Positions 23,854 through 31,686 of a DNA stretch of 64,000 bases are shown here, one piece after another. The stretch is from VRUE01 sp035997045 (GTDB lineage: Bacteria > Actinomycetota > Thermoleophilia > Solirubrobacterales > 70-9), in contig DASYIY010000071.1 in NCBI GenBank assembly GCA_035997045.1, positions 1 to 64,000 on the forward strand. Reading direction: 5' to 3'. The notes below the pieces were generated by a model. That model made no database searches. It worked only from the letters and a program-made list of their open reading frames with translations, and was not told the DNA's origin. How positions within the stretch are numbered: position 1 is the first letter of the stretch; each line of letters starts with the position of its first letter. The position numbers were made by a program, and so were the translations under genes.

Positions 23854-24446
23854 ACCTCGATCCAGGTGCCTTTCGGGCCGAGGTTGCGGACCGGCGTCTC
23901 GCCGATTCGGCTCTCGCATCCCCACGACTCGTGGATGTGGCCGCAGACCGCCAGGCGGGGACGCTTCTCTTCGATCGCCCTCAGCAGGGCGGGGCTGCCG
24001 AAGTTCATCCCGGAGCCGTTGCTGTCGCAGTGATCGCGCGGAGGGGAGTGGAGGACGAGGATCGCGTTTTCGGGACAGGGCGCCAGCATCGCTGCCGCCC
24101 TCTCGTCGTCGAGGTCGAAGCTCCACTCCCAGGGGGTGGCGGGGACGCCGGCGCCGAGCCCGTAGAAATCGGCCCCCTCGATCCTCGTGCCGCTGCCGTG
24201 CAGGACCGTGGCGGCGTTCCAGCCCGTCGCGTCCTCGCGCAGCGCGTCCTCGGTCTCGTTGTTGCCCGGGACCAGCACGGTCGGCGTCTTTATCGCCGCC
24301 AGGGCGTCGATGGTTTCCGCCAGTCCCTCGTGTACCGAGGCGAAGTCGCCGGCCCCGATCACCACGTCGGCCTCGGCCGACATCGCGACCAGCTCGGCCG
24401 CCTGGCCGAGGTCCCGGTGCAGGTCGCTGAAGGCGAGCAGCTTCAC
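23850..24446 (-). CDS. Metallophosphoesterase
   Basis: 198 residues with the complete calcineurin-type ligand set: SDLHRD (DxH), GAGDFA (GD), PGNNE (GN), LHSPPRDH and GHIHESWG (GHxH). Two-metal phosphoesterase of unknown substrate, probably cytosolic. It converges on the RibD-like gene with a 4-bp stop-stop overlap. Confidence 0.92.
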   Translation of the reverse strand: MKLLAFSDLHRDLGQAAELVAMSAEADVVIGAGDFASVHEGLAETIDALAAIKTPTVLVPGNNETEDALREDATGWNAATVLHGSGTRIEGADFYGLGAGVPATPWEWSFDLDDERAAAMLAPCPENAILVLHSPPRDHCDSNGSGMNFGSPALLRAIEEKRPRLAVCGHIHESWGCESRIGETPVRNLGPKGTWIEV

Positions 24447-24571
24447 GAGCCGAAATCTAGCTGGCGCCGCTCGGGGTCGCCCGCGCCTGTAACATCGACC
24501 GCAGACGAAAAGTTTCGAACCTGTGACATTCAGCGCGCAACGGTTGCGGCCGGCCGAGGCACGATGGAGGC

Positions 24572-24883
24572 ATGGAGGCGATGAGAGTGAACTGGACAGA
24601 TGATCGTCTGGACGCGTTGAGCGACCGGATGGATGAACGCTTCAACCATGTCGACCAACGCTTCGAGCAAGTCGACCAACGCTTCGAGCAGGTTGACCGA
24701 CGTTTCGAGCAAGTCGACCAACGCTTTGACCGTGTCGAAGCCAACATGCGTGAGCTGCGCGGTGAAATGAACGGACGCTTCGATCGGCTCGATGCACGCT
24801 TCGATGCCATGCAGCGGACCCTTTTTCTGGCAGCGGCGGGCGTTGTTGCTTCTTTGATCGGTCTGATCGCGACGCAGCTCTAG
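24572..24883 (+). CDS. Coiled-coil protein with C-terminal membrane anchor
   Basis: 103 residues; the Met at 24581 is an alternative start. The central part is an 11-residue-type repeat (NHVDQRFEQVDQRFEQV...) encoded by near-identical tandem DNA units between 24646 and 24735, and predicts a long coiled coil. A hydrophobic segment LFLAAAGVVASLIGLIATQL ends the protein. Similar small proteins occur widely in bacteria, archaea and phages, possibly as membrane-anchored oligomers. Function unknown. It converges on the next gene with a 4-bp overlap. Confidence 0.7.
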   Translation: MEAMRVNWTDDRLDALSDRMDERFNHVDQRFEQVDQRFEQVDRRFEQVDQRFDRVEANMRELRGEMNGRFDRLDARFDAMQRTLFLAAAGVVASLIGLIATQL

Positions 24884-26817
24884 GCCTCTCGGACCTCGGC
24901 GGCAGCCGCACGCCGGGGCAGCCGCTCGCGCCAGGGCTTCGCCGGTTCTTCCTCTGCGCGGGCGCCGAGGTCGAAGTAGAGCAGGGTGCGCCCGAGAGCC
25001 ACGTAGGGAACGAGCAGGGCGAAGACGACCGAGCCGATCACGTTGATCCAAAGCAGCGAGAAGTTGGTGAAGATCAGGGTGAAGCCGAGCACCGGCCCGG
25101 CGGCGATGCTGAGCAGCCAGAAGAAGCCGAGGGCCCGTACGGCGTGCCACCAGCGGCCGCGCACCCGAGCGGAGCTGCCGCGGAAGGCATCGCGGATGCC
25201 CTTGTCCTCGACGAGGATCTCCTGCTGGACGAACTGCCAGCAGACGATCTTGTAGACCGCGACGGGGATCCCGATGATCGTGATGGCAAGCCCCAGTGCC
25301 GCCAGTGGCGGCAGTAGCGAGCCCCCCGCCACTCGCCAGAAACGGCGCAGCATGCCCCGCCAGGAGTCGAGGAAGCTCATCCCGCCGCCTTCGAGCAGCA
25401 GGCGCACGGCAAAGATCGCCACCGCGGCGACGATCGCTTCGGCGATCGGCAGTCCGAGCGATTCGACCGTGTCGGCGAGGCCGAGGTGAGCGCCGGAACG
25501 ACCGGTGGCGTTATCGATGCCACGTTGTCCAGCGATCAGGGCGGCGAGCCCGCGCACCCCGCCGACAATCACCAGCGCGCTCAACCCGATCGGCACCATC
25601 GTTCGCCAGTGCCGCCCGTAGAGCTGCCGCGCCGCGCGCACGATCTGGCCGAAGGCGCGGCGCTGGCGCAGCTCGGTCAGGTCGACTGGGCCCCACTTGG
25701 TCACGCCGACGAAGAGGATCAGCAGCAGGGCCGGGATCGCGATCATCGCGAGCGCCGCCGGCCGCGAACGCGACTCGACGTTGATCACATCGGAGACGGT
25801 CGAGACCGCGCCGCAAAAGGCGCCGCTGACCGCGGGCCCGGCGAACGAGCCGCCCGGCACCCGCGGGCTCGTCGTTCGCTGGTCTTCCATCCAGGAGAAC
25901 GGTTCGAGCCATTGCCTCTTCGTCAGCGGACCGGTCGGCCCGTTGTTGAAGCCCTTCTCCTGCTGGCCCCAGTGGCCGAAGTAGGTGAGCCACTTGAAGC
26001 GGCCGGTGGTGGTGGGAAACGTCGGGATCGCGACCGGGTGGACCCGCAGTTCGCGCAGCGGTTCGCTGGTGTTGTCGCAGCCGACGCCGGAGCCTTTCGC
26101 TCCGTTCTGGACGTAGACGGTCGAGTCGTAGAAGGTCGCGTGCGAACCGGCTGCGGGGTAGACGACCGGGTGGGTCCCTTCCTTCTCCACCTTCGGGTCT
26201 TCCCAGTCGGCACGCTCGCCGCCGGCGTGCTGGAAGAGGATCATTTCGCTCGGTCCTTCGGCGAGGGCCTGGCGCGCGGTGTTCGCTTCGAAGGCGATCT
26301 GCATGCCCTCCCAGTCGCCCTCGTGCAGGTCGTTGAACTGGTTGAAGTACCAGAAGAACCAGTACTGGACGACCAGCCCCGGCCGGCCGACCTGGCGGGC
26401 GATGTGGGCGTAGGTCGTGGGGGGTGCCTTGCCTTCGCGCTCCAGCTGCAGGAAGTCGCGGGCGTAGACGCACGTGTCCCCAAGTGGATCGCCGGGAAGT
26501 TCGAGATGGTAGGGGTCTTCGAGCCCCGCGATGTCAGCGGCCGTTGGTGCCCGCTTTACCAATACTTCTTTGCCGTCTTCTTCAACTCGCTTGAGGCGGA
26601 CCGAGGGGTTGCCGAGCACCGTCGAGACGCTCGTCGGCTCGTACTGCTCGGCCGAGGTTTCACACGGTGGGTCCTGCTCTTCGCGCAGCATCGCGATCGG
26701 CGTGTAGGCCTGGATCAAGCGCTGGGCGGGGGAAGGGGCCGCCTCGGCCGCGGCCGGCTGGAGCAGCAGCGCAAGCGTCGCGATCGTCAGTGCGAGGCGA
26801 CGCGGCCGGACGGTCAC
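24880..26817 (-). CDS. Vps62-like domain membrane protein
   Basis: 645 residues. A signal peptide (LTIATLALLLQPAAAEAA) is followed by a Vps62/DUF946-type region with QYWFFWYFNQFND, HEGDWEGM and HPVVYPAAGSHATFYDS. The C-terminal half (from about residue 350) has several membrane helices resembling the DUF7847/glycerophosphodiester phosphodiesterase membrane region. Topology suggests an extracytoplasmic sensor or enzyme domain tied to the membrane. Function unknown. A family A palindrome lies just upstream of the start. Confidence 0.72.
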   Translation of the reverse strand: MTVRPRRLALTIATLALLLQPAAAEAAPSPAQRLIQAYTPIAMLREEQDPPCETSAEQYEPTSVSTVLGNPSVRLKRVEEDGKEVLVKRAPTAADIAGLEDPYHLELPGDPLGDTCVYARDFLQLEREGKAPPTTYAHIARQVGRPGLVVQYWFFWYFNQFNDLHEGDWEGMQIAFEANTARQALAEGPSEMILFQHAGGERADWEDPKVEKEGTHPVVYPAAGSHATFYDSTVYVQNGAKGSGVGCDNTSEPLRELRVHPVAIPTFPTTTGRFKWLTYFGHWGQQEKGFNNGPTGPLTKRQWLEPFSWMEDQRTTSPRVPGGSFAGPAVSGAFCGAVSTVSDVINVESRSRPAALAMIAIPALLLILFVGVTKWGPVDLTELRQRRAFGQIVRAARQLYGRHWRTMVPIGLSALVIVGGVRGLAALIAGQRGIDNATGRSGAHLGLADTVESLGLPIAEAIVAAVAIFAVRLLLEGGGMSFLDSWRGMLRRFWRVAGGSLLPPLAALGLAITIIGIPVAVYKIVCWQFVQQEILVEDKGIRDAFRGSSARVRGRWWHAVRALGFFWLLSIAAGPVLGFTLIFTNFSLLWINVIGSVVFALLVPYVALGRTLLYFDLGARAEEEPAKPWRERLPRRAAAAEVREA

Positions 26818-26849
26818 CCGGCCAACGTACCAGCGTCACTCGTGGGCGT

Positions 26850-26893
26850 GGTGCAACGCGCTATCCGTCTATTCACGGAGAAAGCGCTGCACC
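26850..26893. repeat. Intergenic palindrome, family A copy 2
   Basis: GGTGCAACGC (26850-26859) pairs with GCGCTGCACC near 26884-26893 with G-T and one-base differences, and TCCGT pairs with ACGGA around a short loop. It overlaps the last codons and stop of the DHA2 exporter gene (26873), between two tandem minus-strand genes, so it is not simply a terminator between convergent genes. Confidence 0.7.
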
Positions 26894-28471
26894 CGCCGGG
26901 CTCGCGCCGGGCTCCTCCTCGACCGCTTCCTCGACCTTGCCGGCGGGCATCGCGGCCAGGGCGATGACGAAGGCGAGCGCCATCACGCCGGCCATCGCGT
27001 AGAAGACGGTGCGCGAGGCGAGGGCGAAGTCGTGCTGGACGGCGGCGAAGAGCTGCTGCGCGTGCTTGCCCGCCGCTTCGGCGAAGCCGGCGCTGCTGCT
27101 CGAGCTGCCTTGGCTGATCGAGTCGGCGATCTGGTCGGCTTTCGCCTTCGGCACTCCCTGGGCGCCGAGGGTCGACTCCAGGTTCGCCTTGTTCTCCAGG
27201 ATCAGGATCGTTCCGAGCACGGCGAGCCCGAGGCTGGAGCCGAAATTGCGCACGGTCTGGGTGATCCCGGTCGCCTCGCCGTAGTGGCTCGCCGGCAGGC
27301 GGTTGAGCGCGTCGGTGTTGGCCGGTCCGAGGACGAGGCCGACGCCCGCCCCGGCGAGGACGATCCAGTACCACTGCGAGCTGACCGAGAGGTCCGGGAG
27401 CGAGTGGGCCCAGAGGGCGAAGCCGACCGCCGCGACCGCGCAGCCGAGCACCACCGACGGCCGCGCCCCGACCCGGTCGAGGATCCTGCCTCCCCATTGC
27501 GAGGCGGTGGCGAAGCCCGCGAAGAAGATCAACAGGTAGAGGCCCGTTTCCGAGGCGCTTTCGCCGAGCGAGATCTGCGCGTACATGCTGGCGAAGAAGA
27601 AGAGTGGGACGAAAGGGATCATCAGCAGGAAGAGGATCGCGTTGTCGACCGCAAAGGCGCGGTTTTCGAAGATCCGCACCCGGATCAGCGGGTTGGCGAC
27701 GCGCAGCTCGAAGGCGACGAAGGCGGCGATCAGTGCCAGCCCGGCGGCGATGCAGCCCCAGGTGAGCACGCTGCCCCAACCCCAGACGCTCGACTGCTGC
27801 AGGCCGAGGATGGCAAGGCCCATGCCTCCCGAGATCAGCACCGTGCCGCGGTAGTCGAGTGGCGCCGGGTGCTTGTGGTCGTCGGGTTTGGCGATCGCGG
27901 TCAGGATCAGGGCGATGATCGCGACCGGGATGTTGACCCAGAAGATCGTCCGCCAGCTGATCTCGACCAGGTAGCCGCCGGCGAGCGGGCCGATCGAGGT
28001 CAGGCCGCCGGTGATCGCGAAGAAGATCGCCATCGCGCGGCCGCGCTCGCGCACCGGGAAGGCGCCGAGGACGATCGCAAGCGCGGCCGGGAACATGATC
28101 GCCGCGCCGGCGCCCTGGATGATGCGGAAGGTGATCAGCCAGACCTCGTCGAGGTTGCCGGTCGGCGTCGCCCCGCAGAGGCCGGAGGCGGTGGCGAAGA
28201 CGATCACGCCGAGCACGACCATGCGACGGTGCCCGGCGATGTCGGCCAGTCGCCCGCCGAAGGCGAAGAGCGCCGAGAGCGAGAGCAGGTAGCCGTTGAT
28301 GATCCACTGCACCCCGGTCGCGGAGAGCGAGAGGTCGTCCTGCAGGCTGGGAACCGCGATCGCGACGATCGTCATGTCGATGAAGGTCATCGAGACGGCG
28401 AAGATCATCGCCGCGAGGATCAGCTTCTTGTTGGCACTGCCACTGTCGTTCATGCTCGACCGGTTTGCCAA
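26873..28471 (-). CDS. MFS transporter, DHA2 (EmrB/QacA) family
   Basis: 532 residues (526 from the Met at 28453) with 14 hydrophobic segments. Family motifs: DMTIVAIAVPSLQ in segment 1, TGVQWIINGYLLSLSA, GGRLADIAGHRRMVV (motif A) and GPLAGGYLVEISWRTIFWVN after segment 5 (motif C region). Proton-coupled multidrug or metabolite export. Its final residues are encoded inside the family A palindrome. Confidence 0.92.
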   Translation of the reverse strand: MANRSSMNDSGSANKKLILAAMIFAVSMTFIDMTIVAIAVPSLQDDLSLSATGVQWIINGYLLSLSALFAFGGRLADIAGHRRMVVLGVIVFATASGLCGATPTGNLDEVWLITFRIIQGAGAAIMFPAALAIVLGAFPVRERGRAMAIFFAITGGLTSIGPLAGGYLVEISWRTIFWVNIPVAIIALILTAIAKPDDHKHPAPLDYRGTVLISGGMGLAILGLQQSSVWGWGSVLTWGCIAAGLALIAAFVAFELRVANPLIRVRIFENRAFAVDNAILFLLMIPFVPLFFFASMYAQISLGESASETGLYLLIFFAGFATASQWGGRILDRVGARPSVVLGCAVAAVGFALWAHSLPDLSVSSQWYWIVLAGAGVGLVLGPANTDALNRLPASHYGEATGITQTVRNFGSSLGLAVLGTILILENKANLESTLGAQGVPKAKADQIADSISQGSSSSSAGFAEAAGKHAQQLFAAVQHDFALASRTVFYAMAGVMALAFVIALAAMPAGKVEEAVEEEPGASPAGAALSP

Positions 28472-28512
28472 GAGCCCGTCGAATCCTCCTCGTTCGATAA
28501 TCTCGCCCGCGC

Positions 28513-28686
28513 ATGCCCGACGTCTTCTGGATCGGCCTCACTCTCGCCGTCGCGATCTTTCTGATCGGCGTCATCTCCGGCGCCCGCTCGCGCACGACCA
28601 GTCTCCGCACCGGTGCCGCTATGGGCGCCTACCTCGGCATCATGCTGGCCTTCCCGCTGCTGGCCATCGGCATCGCCACCAGCTGA
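28513..28686 (+). CDS. Small two-helix membrane protein
   Basis: 57 residues from ATG 28513: MPDVFWIGLTLAVAIFLIG, a short basic loop SGARSRTTSLRTG, then a second hydrophobic helix ending AIGIATS. The composition and the helix-loop-helix layout look like a real small membrane protein. It is divergent from the DHA2 exporter by about 40-60 bp. No function assigned. Confidence 0.55.
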   Translation: MPDVFWIGLTLAVAIFLIGVISGARSRTTSLRTGAAMGAYLGIMLAFPLLAIGIATS

Positions 28687-28732
28687 GCGTCGCGGCCTGC
28701 GCCGGCAAGGCGAGAGGTCTTTTTGCATTAAT

Positions 28733-28754
28733 AGAGTTTCGTAGAGGAAACTCT
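28733..28754 (+). promoter_or_regulatory. Inverted repeat at the ribosome site of the binding-protein gene
   Basis: AGAGTTTC (28733-28740) and GAAACTCT (28747-28754) form a perfect 8-bp dyad with loop GTAGAG, ending 3 bp before the ATG at 28757 and covering the purine-rich ribosome site AGAGGAAA. In RNA it would occlude translation; in DNA it could be an operator. Confidence 0.5.
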
Positions 28755-28756
28755 GG

Positions 28757-29947
28757 ATGCCTCGATACGCAAAGCCGCTTTTCATCCCTCTGGTATTCGC
28801 GCTGGCCGTCCTGGCCGGTTGCGGTGGCAGCGCCGACTCGGCCGAGGCGCCTGCTGCCGGCCTTCCGAAAGAGATAGTGATCGGGGCCGCGATTGCCAAG
28901 ACCGGCTACCTCGTCCCCTACGACGGCAACATCGCGGCGATCGAACAGCTGGTCGACGAAACCAACGCCAAGGGCGGCATCGATGGGCACAAGCTGGCGA
29001 TAGTGCAGGCCGATAACCGTTCCGATCCCCAGCAGGCCCCGGTGGCCGCCCAGCAGGTGGTCGAAGAGGGGGCGGACGTTCTCCTCTTCAGTTGCGAGGC
29101 GCTGACGGCGGCCGCCGCGGCGCCGGTGGCCGAAGAACACGACGAGCTCAACTTCACCATGTGCGCCAGCGAACCTGGCTTTGGGCCGCCATATACGGGC
29201 CACCTCTCCTTCAGCGGCAATCCGAACTTTCTCAGCGAGGTGAGTGCGGGAGCTTCCTTCTTGCACCAGCGGGGGATCGAACGGCCCTTCCTAATGTGCG
29301 ACACGGCAATCGTCATGGGCAAGGTCCAGTGCTCTGCCTTCAAGCAGGCGTGGGAGAAGCTCGGCGGGTCGATCGCCGGCTCCGCCGATTTCGCCAACGG
29401 CGACGAGTCGATCGCCGCTCAGATCAGCGAGCTGAAGAGCTCCAACGCCGATGCCGTCGTAATGGCCTCCTATCCGCCCGGCGGTGCGGCGGCGATCAAG
29501 CAGATCCAGGCCGCCGGCGTTGACGTGCCGATCCTCGGCGGGAGTTCGTTCGACGGCACCTTCTGGCTCAAGGGCATCCCGGATCCAGGGAAGATCTACG
29601 CCACCTCCAACGGCTCGGCCTACGATCCCCCCGACCGTGCCTCGGCACGCCTGTTCAGGGTTCTCCAGCGCAACGGGGTCAATACCGATGTGTCCGGGAC
29701 GCTGCTGGCCTCCTACGCCGCTGGCCAGCTGATCATTGAGGCAATCGGGGAAACCGGCAGCGTCGACGGGAACGCCCTCGCCGATGCGCTCGAAGCCAAG
29801 CCACACCGGACGATCGTCGGCAGGATGACGTTCAGCAGGGACGACCATCTAGCGACCCGAACCTGGCCGGTCTACCGGTACTCGAATGGCAAGCCGAAGC
29901 TGGTGGCGAAGGTAAAGCCGCGGTTCATCCCCGAATACGGAGGCTGA
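28757..29947 (+). CDS. Branched-chain amino acid-type ABC substrate-binding lipoprotein
   Basis: 396 residues with a lipoprotein signal: a hydrophobic stretch then lipobox LAGC. The mature part follows the periplasmic-binding protein type 1 (LivK/Peripla_BP_6) pattern: IVIGAAIAKTGYLVPYDG, NAKGGIDGHKLAIVQADNRSD and VVMASYPPGGAAAIKQIQAAG. It would capture the substrate for the LivF/MG/H transporter encoded on the other strand at 30985-34413. It overlaps tail to tail with the Rieske gene by 23 bp. Ligand may be an aromatic or other carboxylate rather than an amino acid. Confidence 0.9.
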   Translation: MPRYAKPLFIPLVFALAVLAGCGGSADSAEAPAAGLPKEIVIGAAIAKTGYLVPYDGNIAAIEQLVDETNAKGGIDGHKLAIVQADNRSDPQQAPVAAQQVVEEGADVLLFSCEALTAAAAAPVAEEHDELNFTMCASEPGFGPPYTGHLSFSGNPNFLSEVSAGASFLHQRGIERPFLMCDTAIVMGKVQCSAFKQAWEKLGGSIAGSADFANGDESIAAQISELKSSNADAVVMASYPPGGAAAIKQIQAAGVDVPILGGSSFDGTFWLKGIPDPGKIYATSNGSAYDPPDRASARLFRVLQRNGVNTDVSGTLLASYAAGQLIIEAIGETGSVDGNALADALEAKPHRTIVGRMTFSRDDHLATRTWPVYRYSNGKPKLVAKVKPRFIPEYGG

Positions 29948-30947
29948 GCGCGCGATCGACGAACTCCGCGAAGGCGGGCCGGTAGGCAAGGGTGAACCGG
30001 TCGGCGAGTGTGCTTGTGTCGGAGTTGGGGTCCAGCGACAGCTCGCGTGGCTCGACTGCCGAGACAATCGGCAGGTCCTCGCAGTAGACGCGCCACTCGT
30101 ACTCGATCGCCTCCTCGAGGGCCGCATCGTCAAAGCCCTCGGCCAGCCCTCCCTCGATCCAGTAGTGCGCCGACTCGGTGGCGCCGATTGCGCGGGCAGC
30201 GTGGAGCAGGCAGCGTTCGCCCGCCTCGGTGAACATCCGAAACGAGATGAAGTTGGGTGCGATCACGTGGTAGCAGGCTTCGCCCGCTGAGCTCCAGAAC
30301 TTGGCTGCTCCGGGGCCGAACCGCATCTCTCGCCGCAGCGTCACCTCGATGCCGTCGCGCTCGACCTGCAGCGGCTCGACCACCTCTGGGACTGGGCCGA
30401 GGGTCGTCGCGTGGACGAAGGCGAAATGGGCGACGTCGCGGAAGTTCTCGATCATCACTCCCAGCCCGACCGGCAGCTCATACGGCGTGCCGTGCCCCCA
30501 TGTCCATGTGTCGGCGTCGAACCAGGGCAGGTCGGGTGGCTCGCCCAGGGGCTCCTCCAGGACGGTCCAGACCAGCCCCCACTGCACCCGTGCCGGGAAG
30601 GCCGCGACGCGGGCGCGGGCAGGGATCTGACCCTGGTCGGGCAGCGACGGGATCCGGGCGCAGGCGCCATCCTGGCCGGCCCACTGCCAGCCGTGGTAGG
30701 GGCACTGGATCGACTCGCCCGTGACCTTGCCCATCGAAAGCGAGGCCCCGCGGTGCGCGCAGCGGTCCGCCACCACGGCCGGCTCGCCGCTCTCGGTGAG
30801 GAAGACGGCAAGCGCTTCGCCGAGGAGGACGGCTCGTTGTGGGCCACGCTCCAGGTCCTGGAGCCTTGCGACCGGCTGCCAGCAGTGGCGCAGCGCGAGG
30901 AAGATGTCCTCGCTGGTCGGTGCTGCGCGTGGCTGGTCGTCAAACAT
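29925..30947 (-). CDS. Rieske [2Fe-2S] aromatic ring-hydroxylating oxygenase
   Basis: 340 residues. The Rieske centre is CAHRG...CPYHGW (CxH-x17-CxxH) near residues 62-84. The C-terminal domain has the mononuclear iron ligands in NFRDVAHFAFVHATTLG. Size and layout fit one-component-alpha oxygenases such as VanA-type O-demethylases and related carnitine/steroid oxygenases; a separate reductase is needed but not seen here. Placed next to the LIV-type transporter, it probably acts on the imported compound. Confidence 0.88.
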   Translation of the reverse strand: MFDDQPRAAPTSEDIFLALRHCWQPVARLQDLERGPQRAVLLGEALAVFLTESGEPAVVADRCAHRGASLSMGKVTGESIQCPYHGWQWAGQDGACARIPSLPDQGQIPARARVAAFPARVQWGLVWTVLEEPLGEPPDLPWFDADTWTWGHGTPYELPVGLGVMIENFRDVAHFAFVHATTLGPVPEVVEPLQVERDGIEVTLRREMRFGPGAAKFWSSAGEACYHVIAPNFISFRMFTEAGERCLLHAARAIGATESAHYWIEGGLAEGFDDAALEEAIEYEWRVYCEDLPIVSAVEPRELSLDPNSDTSTLADRFTLAYRPAFAEFVDRALSLRIRG

Positions 30948-30984
30948 CGCCGCTCCTCGTGATTACTTTGGGATCCCATTCTAT

Positions 30985-31686
30985 TCACGGCTGCCTGCCC
31001 AGGTAGGCGCGTAGGACATCGGGGTTGCGCTGCAGCTCACCGCGGGAGCCCTGGGCGCGGACCTTGCCGGTGCCGAGCACGACGCAACGATCGGAGAAGT
31101 CGATCGTCCGGGCGGCGTTCTGCTCGACCAGCAGCATTGTCACCCCTTCATCGCGCAGGCCCTGGAGCAGCTCGTAGATTACGTCGATCGTTTTCGGTGC
31201 GAGGCCGAGCGAAGGCTCGTCGAGAATCAGCAGCTTTGGCCTGCCGAGCAGGGCGCGGGCGATCGCCAGCTGCTGTTGCTCCCCGCCCGAGAGTCGATCG
31301 GCGCGCTGGTGCGCCCGCTCGCGCAGGATCGGGAAACGTTCGAGCGTCCGCTCCATCCAGGCGCCGCCATCGCCGTCGTTGCGGGCGCCGAGCCGGAGGT
31401 TCTCCGCCACCGTCAGGGTCTTGAAGATGTGCCGGCCCTCGGGCACCAGTGCGATCCCGAGCCGCGCGATCTGCTCCGGCGCCATCCCGTTCAAGGCGCG
31501 GCCCTCGAACACGGTCTCGCCGGCCGTCGGGCGCACCAAGCCGCAGATCGATCGCAGGATCGAGCTCTTGCCGGCGCCGTTCGGCCCGATCATCCCGATC
31601 GCTTCGCCCTGGCCGACGCTCAGGTCGACTCCGTGGACCACCTCGATGCGCCCGTAGCTGACTCGGACCCCGTGCAGCTCAAGCAT
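30985..31686 (-). CDS. livF: ABC transporter ATP-binding protein LivF
   Basis: 233 residues from ATG 31686 (MLELHGVRVSYG), the usual LivF start; the longer frame runs into the upstream gene. Walker A GPNGAGKS, signature LSGGEQQQLAIARAL, Walker B LLILDEPSLGLAP and the family ending are present. Overlaps the 3' end of the fused LivM-LivG gene by 8 bp. Energises uptake together with the second ATPase. Confidence 0.92.
   Translation of the reverse strand: MLELHGVRVSYGRIEVVHGVDLSVGQGEAIGMIGPNGAGKSSILRSICGLVRPTAGETVFEGRALNGMAPEQIARLGIALVPEGRHIFKTLTVAENLRLGARNDGDGGAWMERTLERFPILRERAHQRADRLSGGEQQQLAIARALLGRPKLLILDEPSLGLAPKTIDVIYELLQGLRDEGVTMLLVEQNAARTIDFSDRCVVLGTGKVRAQGSRGELQRNPDVLRAYLGRQP

Noticed and set aside
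24642..24735. CRISPR-like short direct repeats
   Set aside because: Units are contiguous with no spacers and encode a regular coiled coil in frame.
25486..26967. 493-residue plus-strand reading opposite the Vps62-like gene
   Set aside because: Arg/Gly-rich shadow; the minus-strand gene has a signal peptide and domain motifs.
27032..28564. 510-residue plus-strand reading opposite the DHA2 exporter
   Set aside because: Charged low-complexity shadow of a high-GC membrane gene.
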